A stretch of DNA of 64,000 nucleotides, taken from Streptomyces sp. HNM0575 (GTDB taxonomy: Bacteria; Actinomycetota; Actinomycetes; Streptomycetales; Streptomycetaceae). Shown in pieces: positions 34,809 to 42,660 of this stretch. The first letter of the stretch is position 1. Every line of letters begins with the position of its first letter. The stretch lies in NCBI RefSeq assembly GCF_012726265.1, contig NZ_JAASAG010000007.1:124001-188000 (forward strand). The letters run 5' to 3'. The translations under genes and the position numbers were made by a program. The notes beneath the pieces are model-generated. The model saw nothing but the letters and a program-made list of their open reading frames with translations. It did no database searches and was not told the DNA's origin.

Positions 34809-35969
34809 ATGCCACTGACCCCCGAGGACGTGCGGAACAAGCAGTTCACGACCGTCCGCCTCCGAGAAGGCTATGACGAGGACGAGGTCGATGCCTTCCT
34901 CGATGAGGTCGAAGCCGAGCTGACGCGCCTGCTGCGTGAGAACGAGGACCTGCGGGCGAAGCTCGCCGCAGCGACCCGCGCAGCCGCGCAGAACCAGCAG
35001 CAAGGCGGAATGCGCAAACCAGAGCCACCGGATAGGCAAGGCGGGGGGCCGGTGCCCGCCGCCATATCAGGTCCGCAGCCCGTGCCGCCGGGTCAGCACG
35101 GCGGCCCCGGCCAGCACCCCGGCCAGCACGGCCCGGGTCCTGGCCAGCACGGCCCGCAGCAGGGCATGGGCGGTCCCCCTCAGCTTCCCGGCGGTCAGCC
35201 GGCGCTTCCGGCCGGTCCCGGCGGACCGGGCGGTCCCCAGGGCGGTCCCGGTGGCCCGATGGGTCCCGGCGGACCCCAGGGCGGGCCCGGCGGTCCCATG
35301 GTTCCCGGTGGTCCGCAGATGCCAGGTGGCGGCGGGCAGAACAACGACAGCGCCGCGCGCGTGCTGTCGCTTGCCCAGCAGACCGCCGACCAGGCCATTG
35401 CGGAGGCCCGTTCCGAGGCGAACAAGATCGTCGGCGAGGCCCGCAGCCGCGCCGAGGGTCTCGAGCGTGACGCCCGCGCCAAGGCCGACGCCCTTGAGCG
35501 GGACGCCCAGGAGAAGCACCGCGTCGCGATGGGCTCGCTGGAGTCCGCGAGGGCGACGCTGGAGCGCAAGGTCGAGGACCTGCGGGGCTTCGAGCGGGAG
35601 TACCGCACGCGTCTGAAGTCGTACCTGGAGAGCCAGCTGCGTCAGCTGGAGAACCAGGCGGACGACTCGCTGGCGCCGCCGCGTACGCCCGCGACGGCCT
35701 CCCTCCCGCCGTCCCCCTCGATGGCACCCGCGGGTGCCGGGGTCGGCAGCATGGGCGGTCACCAGTCGATGGGCGGCAACGGCGGCATGGGTGGCCCCGG
35801 CGGCCCGGGCGGTCCCCCTCAGGGCGGCCCGAGCTACGGCGGTGGACAGCAGCAGATGTCCCCGGCCATGACGCAGCCGATGGCTCCCGTACGGCCGCAG
35901 GGCGGTCCCGCGCCGCAGCAGGCTCCGTCCCCGATGCGGGGCTTCCTGATCGACGAGGACGACAACTGA
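34809..35969 (+). CDS. divIVA: Polar growth determinant DivIVA (Wag31-like)
   Basis: DivIVA recruits the polar growth machinery to hyphal tips and branch points. The 386-aa protein begins with PLTPEDVRNKQFTTVRLREGYDEDEVDAFLDEVEAEL, the N-terminal membrane-binding turn and first coiled coil (1-50). A ~130-residue Gly/Pro/Gln-rich linker of PGQHG and GGPQGGPGGP units follows. The main coiled coil comes next (RVLSLAQQTADQAIAEARSEANKIVGEARSRAEGLERDA, about 183-285), and then a Gly/Met/Gln tail ending MRGFLIDEDDN. The RBS GAGGTGAAGAG precedes the ATG. It is the last gene of the cluster. Confidence 0.97.
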   Translation: MPLTPEDVRNKQFTTVRLREGYDEDEVDAFLDEVEAELTRLLRENEDLRAKLAAATRAAAQNQQQGGMRKPEPPDRQGGGPVPAAISGPQPVPPGQHGGPGQHPGQHGPGPGQHGPQQGMGGPPQLPGGQPALPAGPGGPGGPQGGPGGPMGPGGPQGGPGGPMVPGGPQMPGGGGQNNDSAARVLSLAQQTADQAIAEARSEANKIVGEARSRAEGLERDARAKADALERDAQEKHRVAMGSLESARATLERKVEDLRGFEREYRTRLKSYLESQLRQLENQADDSLAPPRTPATASLPPSPSMAPAGAGVGSMGGHQSMGGNGGMGGPGGPGGPPQGGPSYGGGQQQMSPAMTQPMAPVRPQGGPAPQQAPSPMRGFLIDEDDN

Positions 35970-36003
35970 TCGTCTGACAGCGGACTCATCGGCACACGGC
36001 AAG

Positions 36004-36040
36004 GGCCGGGCCCGGAAGCGTAAGGCTTCCGGGCCCGGCC
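36004..36040 (+). terminator. Strong terminator hairpin after divIVA
   Basis: Two perfect 16-nt arms (starting GGCCGGGCCC, ending GGGCCCGGCC) with a GTAAG loop lie 35 nt after the divIVA stop. It ends the division cluster's transcription. Confidence 0.9.
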
Positions 36041-36333
36041 TCATGTGTGCGCGGAGCCCGGTCGTGAACGCCCTCAGACGGCCCGTGCGGAGCCTGGGAC
36101 GCGGCCTGGCCGGGGTGGCCGGTCAACCGCTCCGCCGGTCTCTCACTCCGTCAGCCGGACGCTCAGCGGCTTCTTCCGGCGGGCGGTGCCGCGGGCGGGC
36201 GGAAGCGCGGGCGTACCGAGCACGCAGCACCGGGCGGAGCGCACGAAGCCGTCGGCACGGCCCGGACCGTCCGCGGCGGGACGTCCAAGGACCGTGCCGA
36301 CAGGGCGCGTTGGGCTCTCGTCCTCAGCCGGCG
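36041..36333. other. Gene-poor stretch between divIVA terminator and ileS stop
   Basis: About 290 nt with no gene I can defend. A frame on the minus strand that is open through ileS continues to about 36143 with high GC3, but its protein has no recognisable domain. Confidence 0.4.
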
Positions 36334-39300
36334 TCAGACCTTGCGGAGGCGGAAGACCAGGGAGAGCGACTCGTCCTCGAAGGGGGCGCCGAGGCCGGAG
36401 TCGCCGTCGGCGGCGTCCTCCGCGTCGCCCTCCGCCGTCGCGACGAAGTCCGTCGCGAGGACCTCCTCGGCGATCAGCTCGGCGTGGTCGGCAAGGGCCT
36501 GCCGGACCTCCTCGTCGGCCGAGGACCAGCGCAGCACGATCCGGTCCGCGACGTCGAGGCCGCTGTTCTTGCGGGCCTCCTGGATGAGACGGATCGCGTC
36601 GCGAGCGAGGCCCGCGCGGCGCAGCTCCGGCGTGATCTCCAGGTCGAGGGCGACCGTCGCTCCCGAGTCGGACGCCACGGACCAGCCCTCGCGCGGGGTC
36701 TCCGTGATGATCACTTCCTCGGGCGAGAGGGCGATCTGCTCCCCGTCCGCCTCGACCGTCGCCGTACCTTCGCGGAGCGCGGCCGAGAGGGCTGCCGCGT
36801 CGGCGTCGGCGATCGCCTTGGCCACCGCCTGGGTGCCCTTGCCGAAACGACGGCCCAGGGCGCGGAAGTTGGCCTTGGCGGTGGTGTCGACGAGGGAGCC
36901 GCCGACCTCCGAAAGGGACGCCAGCTCCGAGACGTTGAGCTCCTCGGTGATCTGGTTGCGCAGGTCGGGGGAGAGGGTCTCGAAGCCGTGTGCGGCGACG
37001 AGCGCGCGCGAGAGCGGCTGGCGCGTCTTGACGCCCGACTCGGCGCGGGTCGCACGCCCCAACTCGACCAGGCGGCGCACCAGAAGCATGTCCTGGGACA
37101 GCTCCGGGTCGACCTTCGCCAGGTCCGCCTCGGGCCAGTCGGTCAGGTGCACCGAGTCGGGCGCACCCGGCGTGACCGGAACGACCAGGTCCTGCCATAC
37201 GCGCTCGGTGACGAACGGCACGATCGGTGCCATCAGCCGCGTCACGGTCTCCAGGGTGTCGTGCAGCGTACGCATCGCCGCCGGGTCGCCCTGCCAGAAG
37301 CGGCGGCGGGAGCGGCGCACGTACCAGTTGGACAGGTCGTCGACGAAGGTCGACAGCAGCTTGCCGGCGCGCTGGGTGTCGTAGTTCTCCATGGCCAGCG
37401 TCACCTGGTCGACCAGCGCGTGCAGTTCGCTCAGCAGCCAGCGGTCCAGCAGGGGCCTGCTGTCGGCCGCCGGGTCCGACTCGGACGGGGACCAGCCGGA
37501 CGTACGGGCGTACAGGGCCTGGAAGGCCACCGTGTTCCAGAACGTCAGCAGCGTCTTGCGCACGACCTCCTGGATCGTGCCGTGGCCCACGCGCCGCGCG
37601 GCCCAAGGCGAGCCGCCGGCCGCCATGAACCAGCGCACCGCGTCTGCCCCGTGCTGATCCATCAGCGGGATCGGCTCCAGGATGTTGCCCAGGTGCTTGG
37701 ACATCTTCCGGCCGTCCTCGGCGAGGATGTGGCCGAGGCAGACGACGTTCTCGTACGACGACTTCTCGAAGACGAGCGTGCCGACCGCCATCAGCGTGTA
37801 GAACCAGCCGCGGGTCTGGTCGATGGCCTCGGAGATGAACTGCGCGGGATAGCGCTTCTCGAACAACTCCTTGTTCCTGTACGGGTATCCCCACTGCGCG
37901 AAGGGCATCGCGCCCGAGTCGTACCAGGCGTCGATGACCTCGGGGACGCGGACCGCCTCCAGGGAGCAGCCCTCGGCCGGGCAGCCGAAGGTGACCGCGT
38001 CGATGTAGGGGCGGTGCGGGTCGAGGCCCGACTGGTCGGTGCCCGTGAGCTTCGTCAGCTCCGCGAGGGAGCCGACACAGGTCAAGTGGCCTTCCTCGCA
38101 ACGCCAGATGGGCAGCGGCGTGCCCCAGTAGCGGTTGCGGCTGAGCGCCCAGTCGATGTTGTTGTCGAGCCAGTCGCCGTAGCGGCCGTGCTTGACCGAC
38201 TCCGGATACCAGTTGGTGAGCTCGTTCTGCTCGAGCAGGGCGTCCTTGATCCGGGTCGTACGGATGTACCAGGACGGCTGCGCGTAGTAGAGCAGTGCCG
38301 TGTGGCAGCGCCAGCAGTGCGGATAGCTGTGCTCGTACGGCACATGACGCATCAGCAGGTTGCGCGCGTCGAGGTCGGCGACGAGCGCTTCGTCGGCCTT
38401 CTTGAAGAACTGCCCCTCAACCAGGTGCAGTCCGGCCTCGAAGGTGCCGTCGGGACGGACGGGGTTGACCACGGGCAGGCCGTAGTCGCGGCAGGTGCGC
38501 ATGTCGTCCTCGCCGAAGGCGGGAGCCTGGTGGACCAGGCCCGTGCCGTCCTCGGTGGTGACGTAGTCGGCGTTGACGACGAAGTGGGCGCCCTCCATCT
38601 CCACGATGTTGAAGGGGCGTTCGTACCCCCAGCGCTCCATCTCGGCGCCGGTGAAGCGCTGTCCGGTCGCCTCCCACCCTCCCCCGGAGCCTGCCGGCCC
38701 GGGAGGTGCCCCCACGCCGAGCGCCTTCTCCAGCAGCGGTTCCGCGACGACGACCTTCTCCAGACCGTCGGTCGCGACGACGTAGGTGACGTCGGGGTGG
38801 GCCGCCACCGCGGTGTTGGAGACCAGCGTCCAGGGCGTGGTCGTCCACACCAGCAGCGAGGCCTCGCCGGCCAGCGGACCGGACGTCAGCGGGAAGCGCA
38901 CGTAGACCGAGGGGTCCACGACCGTCTCGTATCCCTGGGCGAGTTCGTGGTCCGAGAGACCGGTGCCGCAGCGCGGGCACCATGGCGCGACGCGGTGGTC
39001 CTGGACCAGCAGGCCCTTCTCGAAGATCTGCTTCAGCGACCACCAGACCGACTGCACGTACTCCGGGTCCATGGTGCGGTAGGCGTCGTCCATGTCGACC
39101 CAGTAGCCCATGCGCGTCGTCAGCTCGGCGAAGGCGTCGGTGTGCCGGGTGACGGACTCGCGGCAGCGGGCGTTGAACTCCGCGATGCCGTAATTCTCGA
39201 TGTCCTGCTTGCCGTTGAAGCCCAGCTCCCGCTCGACGGCGAGCTCCACCGGCAGCCCGTGGCAGTCCCAGCCGGCCTTGCGCGCCACGTGGTATCCGCG

Positions 39301-39528
39301 CATCGTGCGGAAGCGCGGGAAGACGTCCTTGAAGACGCGGGCCTCGATGTGATGCGCGCCCGGCATGCCGTTGGCGGTGGGCGGGCCCTCGTAGAAGACC
39401 CACTCGGGCCGCCCCTCGGACTGTTCGAGGGTGCGGGCGAAGACCTTGTGCTCCTGCCAGAAGTCGAGCACGGCGTGCTCGAGGGCGGGCAGGTCTACTT
39501 GGGCTGGCACCTGACGGTACTGCGGCAT
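36334..39528 (-). CDS. ileS: Isoleucyl-tRNA synthetase, IleRS2 type with swapped HIGH motif
   Basis: IleRS charges tRNA-Ile. The 1064-aa length and YEGPPTANG start of the catalytic domain put it in the eukaryote-like IleRS2 class. The class I HIGH motif is not HxGH but GAHH (residues 57-60, minus strand 39360-39349), the swapped GxHH form linked to very high mupirocin tolerance. DGRKMSKHLGN (about 603-613) is the KMSKS loop. The editing domain and anticodon-binding domain follow in order. The ATG at 39528 has GGAGGAAG ahead of it, which is inside the T-box sequestrator. Expression is set by that leader and uncharged tRNA-Ile. Confidence 0.97.
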   Translation of the reverse strand: MPQYRQVPAQVDLPALEHAVLDFWQEHKVFARTLEQSEGRPEWVFYEGPPTANGMPGAHHIEARVFKDVFPRFRTMRGYHVARKAGWDCHGLPVELAVERELGFNGKQDIENYGIAEFNARCRESVTRHTDAFAELTTRMGYWVDMDDAYRTMDPEYVQSVWWSLKQIFEKGLLVQDHRVAPWCPRCGTGLSDHELAQGYETVVDPSVYVRFPLTSGPLAGEASLLVWTTTPWTLVSNTAVAAHPDVTYVVATDGLEKVVVAEPLLEKALGVGAPPGPAGSGGGWEATGQRFTGAEMERWGYERPFNIVEMEGAHFVVNADYVTTEDGTGLVHQAPAFGEDDMRTCRDYGLPVVNPVRPDGTFEAGLHLVEGQFFKKADEALVADLDARNLLMRHVPYEHSYPHCWRCHTALLYYAQPSWYIRTTRIKDALLEQNELTNWYPESVKHGRYGDWLDNNIDWALSRNRYWGTPLPIWRCEEGHLTCVGSLAELTKLTGTDQSGLDPHRPYIDAVTFGCPAEGCSLEAVRVPEVIDAWYDSGAMPFAQWGYPYRNKELFEKRYPAQFISEAIDQTRGWFYTLMAVGTLVFEKSSYENVVCLGHILAEDGRKMSKHLGNILEPIPLMDQHGADAVRWFMAAGGSPWAARRVGHGTIQEVVRKTLLTFWNTVAFQALYARTSGWSPSESDPAADSRPLLDRWLLSELHALVDQVTLAMENYDTQRAGKLLSTFVDDLSNWYVRRSRRRFWQGDPAAMRTLHDTLETVTRLMAPIVPFVTERVWQDLVVPVTPGAPDSVHLTDWPEADLAKVDPELSQDMLLVRRLVELGRATRAESGVKTRQPLSRALVAAHGFETLSPDLRNQITEELNVSELASLSEVGGSLVDTTAKANFRALGRRFGKGTQAVAKAIADADAAALSAALREGTATVEADGEQIALSPEEVIITETPREGWSVASDSGATVALDLEITPELRRAGLARDAIRLIQEARKNSGLDVADRIVLRWSSADEEVRQALADHAELIAEEVLATDFVATAEGDAEDAADGDSGLGAPFEDESLSLVFRLRKV

Positions 39529-39536
39529 CGGGACTT

Positions 39537-39808
39537 CCTCCGGCGGACATCTCTGCTTCCGTCGGAGGGACGAGAGCGCCGGCCTGAACGGCGGCGGACC
39601 CGCGGTACCACCCTCCTTGGCAGCGGTTCGACGACCGCTGCCCCCTCATTGGGGTGCGCTGCCGGTTCTACTCGCGCCGGATCCTCCGGGCTTTCTTCCG
39701 GCGGCTCCGGGGTGATCTTCACGTCGTGCAGGCCCCCGGGCTCACACCGTCCCCGGGTCGCTCGCGGCTGCGTACGGACGCTACTCGTCCCCTTCATCGC
39801 CTCTCGCT
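39537..39808 (-). promoter_or_regulatory. Translational T-box riboswitch of ileS
   Basis: The minus-strand leader holds the T-box core AGGGUGGUACCGCG (39614-39601), whose bulge pairs with the free 3' end of uncharged tRNA. An AUC specifier (39716-39714) sits in GUGAAGAUCACCCC of a short stem I, whose GAUGAAGGGGACGAGUAG start is near 39798. A stem III hairpin CAGCGG...CCGCUG lies just before the core. CCUCCG (39568-39563) is complementary to the SD CGGAGG (39542-39537), so the switch hides the ribosome site rather than terminating. A TACACT -10 box (39820-39815) predicts the start near 39808. Actinobacterial ileS leaders of this ultrashort, translation-regulating type are known. Confidence 0.92.
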
Positions 39809-39899
39809 CCGCCCAGTGTACGGGGCTTCGCGGGGCGGGGCGGGTCGGTTTTCGCAGGGCCGCGCGGGGCACAACGGATTGGAGACCGGCGTGCCCCCG

Positions 39900-39928
39900 T
39901 TGTCGAGCGTTCGGAGTCGATTTATCGT
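39900..39928 (+). promoter_or_regulatory. Promoter of the DksA/TraR-like gene
   Basis: TTGTCG (39900-39905) and TATCGT (39923-39928) have the ideal 17-nt spacer. Transcription would start near 39935, about 44 nt before the ATG. It is divergent from the ileS leader promoter. Confidence 0.6.
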
Positions 39929-39978
39929 TCCGGTCACGTTTCGCGAGCAAGATCACAATATGTGAAGGGGCCACGGCC

Positions 39979-40911
39979 ATGGTGGCGAGAGGATCTGCCG
40001 CGAGTTCCCCGGCAGCTGCTGACAAGTCCACGAAGAAGGCCGCGGCGACGAAGAAGACCTCTGCGGCCGGCGGGACCGCATCGCAGAATAAGGCGGCGAA
40101 GAAGACGCCCGCCGAGAAGGCCGCACCGAAGAGGACGGCGGGGAAGAAGACCACGGCGGGGAAGAGGACGACGGCCGCGGAGACCGGGAGGACCGCGGCG
40201 GAGGGGGAGGGGGCCGCGAAGAAGAGCGCGGCGAAGAAGACGGCCGCGAAGAAGACGGCCGGGGCCGCATCGAAGAAGGCCGCACCCGGGAAGAAGGCGG
40301 CGAAGAAGGCCGCGCCGCCCGAGCGCGCCGCGAAGACGGCGAAGAAGGCGAAGGCGGCGAAGAAGACCGCCAAGACGGCCAAGACGGCCGAAGCTGCGAA
40401 GGCCGCAGCGAAGAAGACCACGGCGAAGAAGACGACAGGAGCCGAGAAGGTGGCTGCGAAGAAGACTCCGGTGGCGAAGGCCGAGAAGGTTCCCACAGCA
40501 CGTGCGGTCGCCGAGCCGGGCGAGCTCGCCGTAAGGGCGGGCGAGGAGCCGTGGACGCCGCAAGAGGTCGAAGAGGCCCGCGGCGAGCTCCAGAGCGAGG
40601 CCCAGCGGCTGCGCGACGAACTCGTGGCCTCCGGCGAGGCGCTCGACGGGCTGATGCGCGACTCCGGCGACGGGGCCGGCGACGACGACGCCGACACCGG
40701 TACCAAGAACATCACCCGCGAGCACGAGATGGCGCTGGCCGCCAACGCCCGGGAGATGCTCTACCAGACGGAGCGGGCCATCGAGCGGCTCGACGCCGGC
40801 ACGTACGGCCTGTGCGAGAACTGCGGCAACCCCATCGGCAAGGCCCGGATGCAGGCGTTCCCGAGGGCCACGCTCTGCGTGGAGTGCAAGCAGCAGCAGG
40901 AGCGGCGCTAG
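39979..40911 (+). CDS. DksA/TraR-type zinc-finger protein with histone-H1-like Lys/Ala tail
   Basis: A 310-aa protein. The C-terminal ~110 residues are DksA/TraR-like: an acidic helical region (EEARGELQSEAQRLRDELVASGEALDGLM) and a C4 zinc finger with ligands C279, C282, C300 and C303 (GLCENCGNP...LCVECKQ). DksA-type proteins bind RNA polymerase in its secondary channel. The first ~170 residues are almost only Lys, Ala and Thr (KKTAAKK, AAKKA units), like bacterial histone H1 or HU tails, and should bind DNA or RNA. The ATG at 39979 has GAAGGGG ~10 nt upstream; a GTG two codons later cannot be excluded. Confidence 0.88.
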   Translation: MVARGSAASSPAAADKSTKKAAATKKTSAAGGTASQNKAAKKTPAEKAAPKRTAGKKTTAGKRTTAAETGRTAAEGEGAAKKSAAKKTAAKKTAGAASKKAAPGKKAAKKAAPPERAAKTAKKAKAAKKTAKTAKTAEAAKAAAKKTTAKKTTGAEKVAAKKTPVAKAEKVPTARAVAEPGELAVRAGEEPWTPQEVEEARGELQSEAQRLRDELVASGEALDGLMRDSGDGAGDDDADTGTKNITREHEMALAANAREMLYQTERAIERLDAGTYGLCENCGNPIGKARMQAFPRATLCVECKQQQERR

Positions 40912-40977
40912 GTGCCCGAGGGGCGGGTGGGGGGTGACGGGGGCCGCGGCCGTCCTCATGTGTCGTACCCTCGTCGG

Positions 40978-41562
40978 GTGACAGAGGTGGAGCGGACTAT
41001 CGGTACTCCTGACGAGACCACGGAGGAGCCCGCCGGCGGTGCCGGCGGAGACGGTGCAGGGGCGACCGCTTCCCGTGGCAGGCGCCGGGTCGGAGTGCTC
41101 ATCTCGGTGGCCGCTCTCGCCTACGCCCTGGACCTCGCCAGCAAGCTGATCGTGGTGGCCGGGCTGGAGCATCACGCTCCGATCCAGGTGATCGGCACGG
41201 TGCTCCAGCTGGACGTCGTACGGAACCGGGGCGCGGCCTTCGGCATCGGCGAGGCCCTCACCCTTGTCCTCACCGCCATCGCCGCCGTCGTGATCGTCGT
41301 GATCGCGCGGATCGCGAGACGCCTGTACAGCGCACCGTGGGCGATCGCGCTGGGGCTGCTGCTGGGCGGTGCCTTCGGGAATCTCACCGACCGTGTCTTC
41401 CGCTCGCCCGGCGTCTTCCAGGGCGCCGTCGTCGACTTCATCGCGCCCACGCACTTCGCCGTCTTCAATCTCGCGGACTCGGCGATCGTGTGCGGCGGCA
41501 TCCTGATCGTGATCCTCTCCTTCCGCGGCCTCGACCCGGACGGGACCGTCCACCGCGACTGA
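40978..41562 (+). CDS. lspA: Lipoprotein signal peptidase
   Basis: LspA cleaves prolipoprotein signal peptides after lipidation. A 194-aa protein with four membrane helices. The aspartyl protease motifs are VRNRGAAFGIG and FNLADSAIVCGG, with the catalytic Asp pair D in the latter and D in the ALDLASK helix region. The first ~40 residues are an acidic Gly-rich cytoplasmic extension. GTG 40978 is chosen because TACCCT lies ~7 nt before it and there is no ribosome site (leaderless pattern); the frame's earlier ATG has no support. Confidence 0.95.
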   Translation: MTEVERTIGTPDETTEEPAGGAGGDGAGATASRGRRRVGVLISVAALAYALDLASKLIVVAGLEHHAPIQVIGTVLQLDVVRNRGAAFGIGEALTLVLTAIAAVVIVVIARIARRLYSAPWAIALGLLLGGAFGNLTDRVFRSPGVFQGAVVDFIAPTHFAVFNLADSAIVCGGILIVILSFRGLDPDGTVHRD

Positions 41563-41716
41563 TCCGGCGGGCGCCGGCCCTGCGGGGTCCGGCTCCGCGC
41601 TGTTCCCCGCAGTTCGCTTCTGTTCCCCTTCGCTCTTCGCCCCGCATGGCGCATCCGTGTACGGGCGGCAGCAGTCGATGACGGAGAGCCAGCGGGCTTC
41701 CGGCATACTCGATCGG

Positions 41717-42658
41717 GTGAGCACGATCCCCGAAATCCGCACCCTGCCCGTACCGGACGGCTTGGAGGGCGAGCGCGTCGACGCCGCCATTGCCCGCATG
41801 TTCGGCTTCTCCCGTACGAAAGCCGCCGAACTGGCCGCCGGCGGCAAGGTGTTGCTCGACGGCGCCGCCGCGGGCAAGTCGGACCGGGTGCACGGGGGTG
41901 CGTGGCTGGAGGTGGAGCTGCCGCCTCCGCCGGAACCGGTACGGGTCGTGGCCGAGCCCGTGGAGGGCATGACGGTCGTGCACGACGACGCCGACGTGGT
42001 GGTGGTCGACAAGCCGGTGGGCGTCGCCGCGCATCCGAGCCCTGGCTGGAGCGGGCCCACCGTGATCGGCGGGCTCGCGGCCGCCGGATACTCGGTCGCC
42101 ACCTCGGGGGCCGCGGAGCGGCAGGGCATCGTGCACCGGCTGGACGTGGGCACGTCCGGGCTGATGGTGGTCGCCAAGTCGGAGCGCGCGTACACGCTGC
42201 TGAAGCAGCAGTTCCGGGAGCGGACCGTCGACAAGCGGTACCACGCGCTGGTGCAGGGCCATCCCGATCCGCTCAGCGGCACCATCGACGCGCCCGTCGG
42301 ACGGCATCCGCAGCACGACTACAAGTGGGCGGTCACCGCCGACGGCAAGCCGTCGGTCACGCACTACGACCTGATCGAGGCGTTCCGGGCCGCCAGCCTC
42401 CTGGACATCAAGCTGGAGACCGGGCGCACGCACCAGATCCGGGTGCACATGTCCGCGCACCGCCATCCGTGCGTCGGCGACCTCACCTACGGCGCCGACC
42501 CCACGCTCGCCAAGCGGCTGCGGCTGGAGCGGCAGTGGCTGCACGCCGTGCGGCTCTCCTTCGAGCACCCGTCGGACGGGCAGTGGGTGGAGTACGAGAG
42601 CGCCTACCCGGAGGACCTCCGGCGGGCGCTCGACCGGGTGCGGGCGGAGAGCGCGTAG
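41717..42658 (+). CDS. rluD: RluD-family 23S rRNA pseudouridine synthase
   Basis: Converts specific uridines of 23S rRNA to pseudouridine. Length 313 aa. An N-terminal S4 domain (ERVDAAIARMFGFSRTKAAELAAGGKVLLDG, about 15-47) is followed by the catalytic domain with HRLDVGTSGLMVVAKS (catalytic D143), then HYDLIEAF and GRTHQIRVHM. GTG 41717 has CATACT (a -10 box) 8 nt upstream; ATG 41678 is an alternative. Pairing with lspA is typical in actinobacteria. The next gene begins 2 nt after the stop. Confidence 0.95.
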   Translation: MSTIPEIRTLPVPDGLEGERVDAAIARMFGFSRTKAAELAAGGKVLLDGAAAGKSDRVHGGAWLEVELPPPPEPVRVVAEPVEGMTVVHDDADVVVVDKPVGVAAHPSPGWSGPTVIGGLAAAGYSVATSGAAERQGIVHRLDVGTSGLMVVAKSERAYTLLKQQFRERTVDKRYHALVQGHPDPLSGTIDAPVGRHPQHDYKWAVTADGKPSVTHYDLIEAFRAASLLDIKLETGRTHQIRVHMSAHRHPCVGDLTYGADPTLAKRLRLERQWLHAVRLSFEHPSDGQWVEYESAYPEDLRRALDRVRAESA

Positions 42659-42660
42659 GC

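Noticed and set aside
36143..36333. Possible small minus-strand gene ending in RRKKPLSVRLTE after ileS
   Set aside because: It has high GC3 but no ribosome site or family, and its upstream part is an ileS shadow.
36043..39978. Very long plus-strand frame over ileS that joins the DksA/TraR-like gene
   Set aside because: The part before 39979 is antisense to ileS and its T-box; only the last 310 residues are a real protein.
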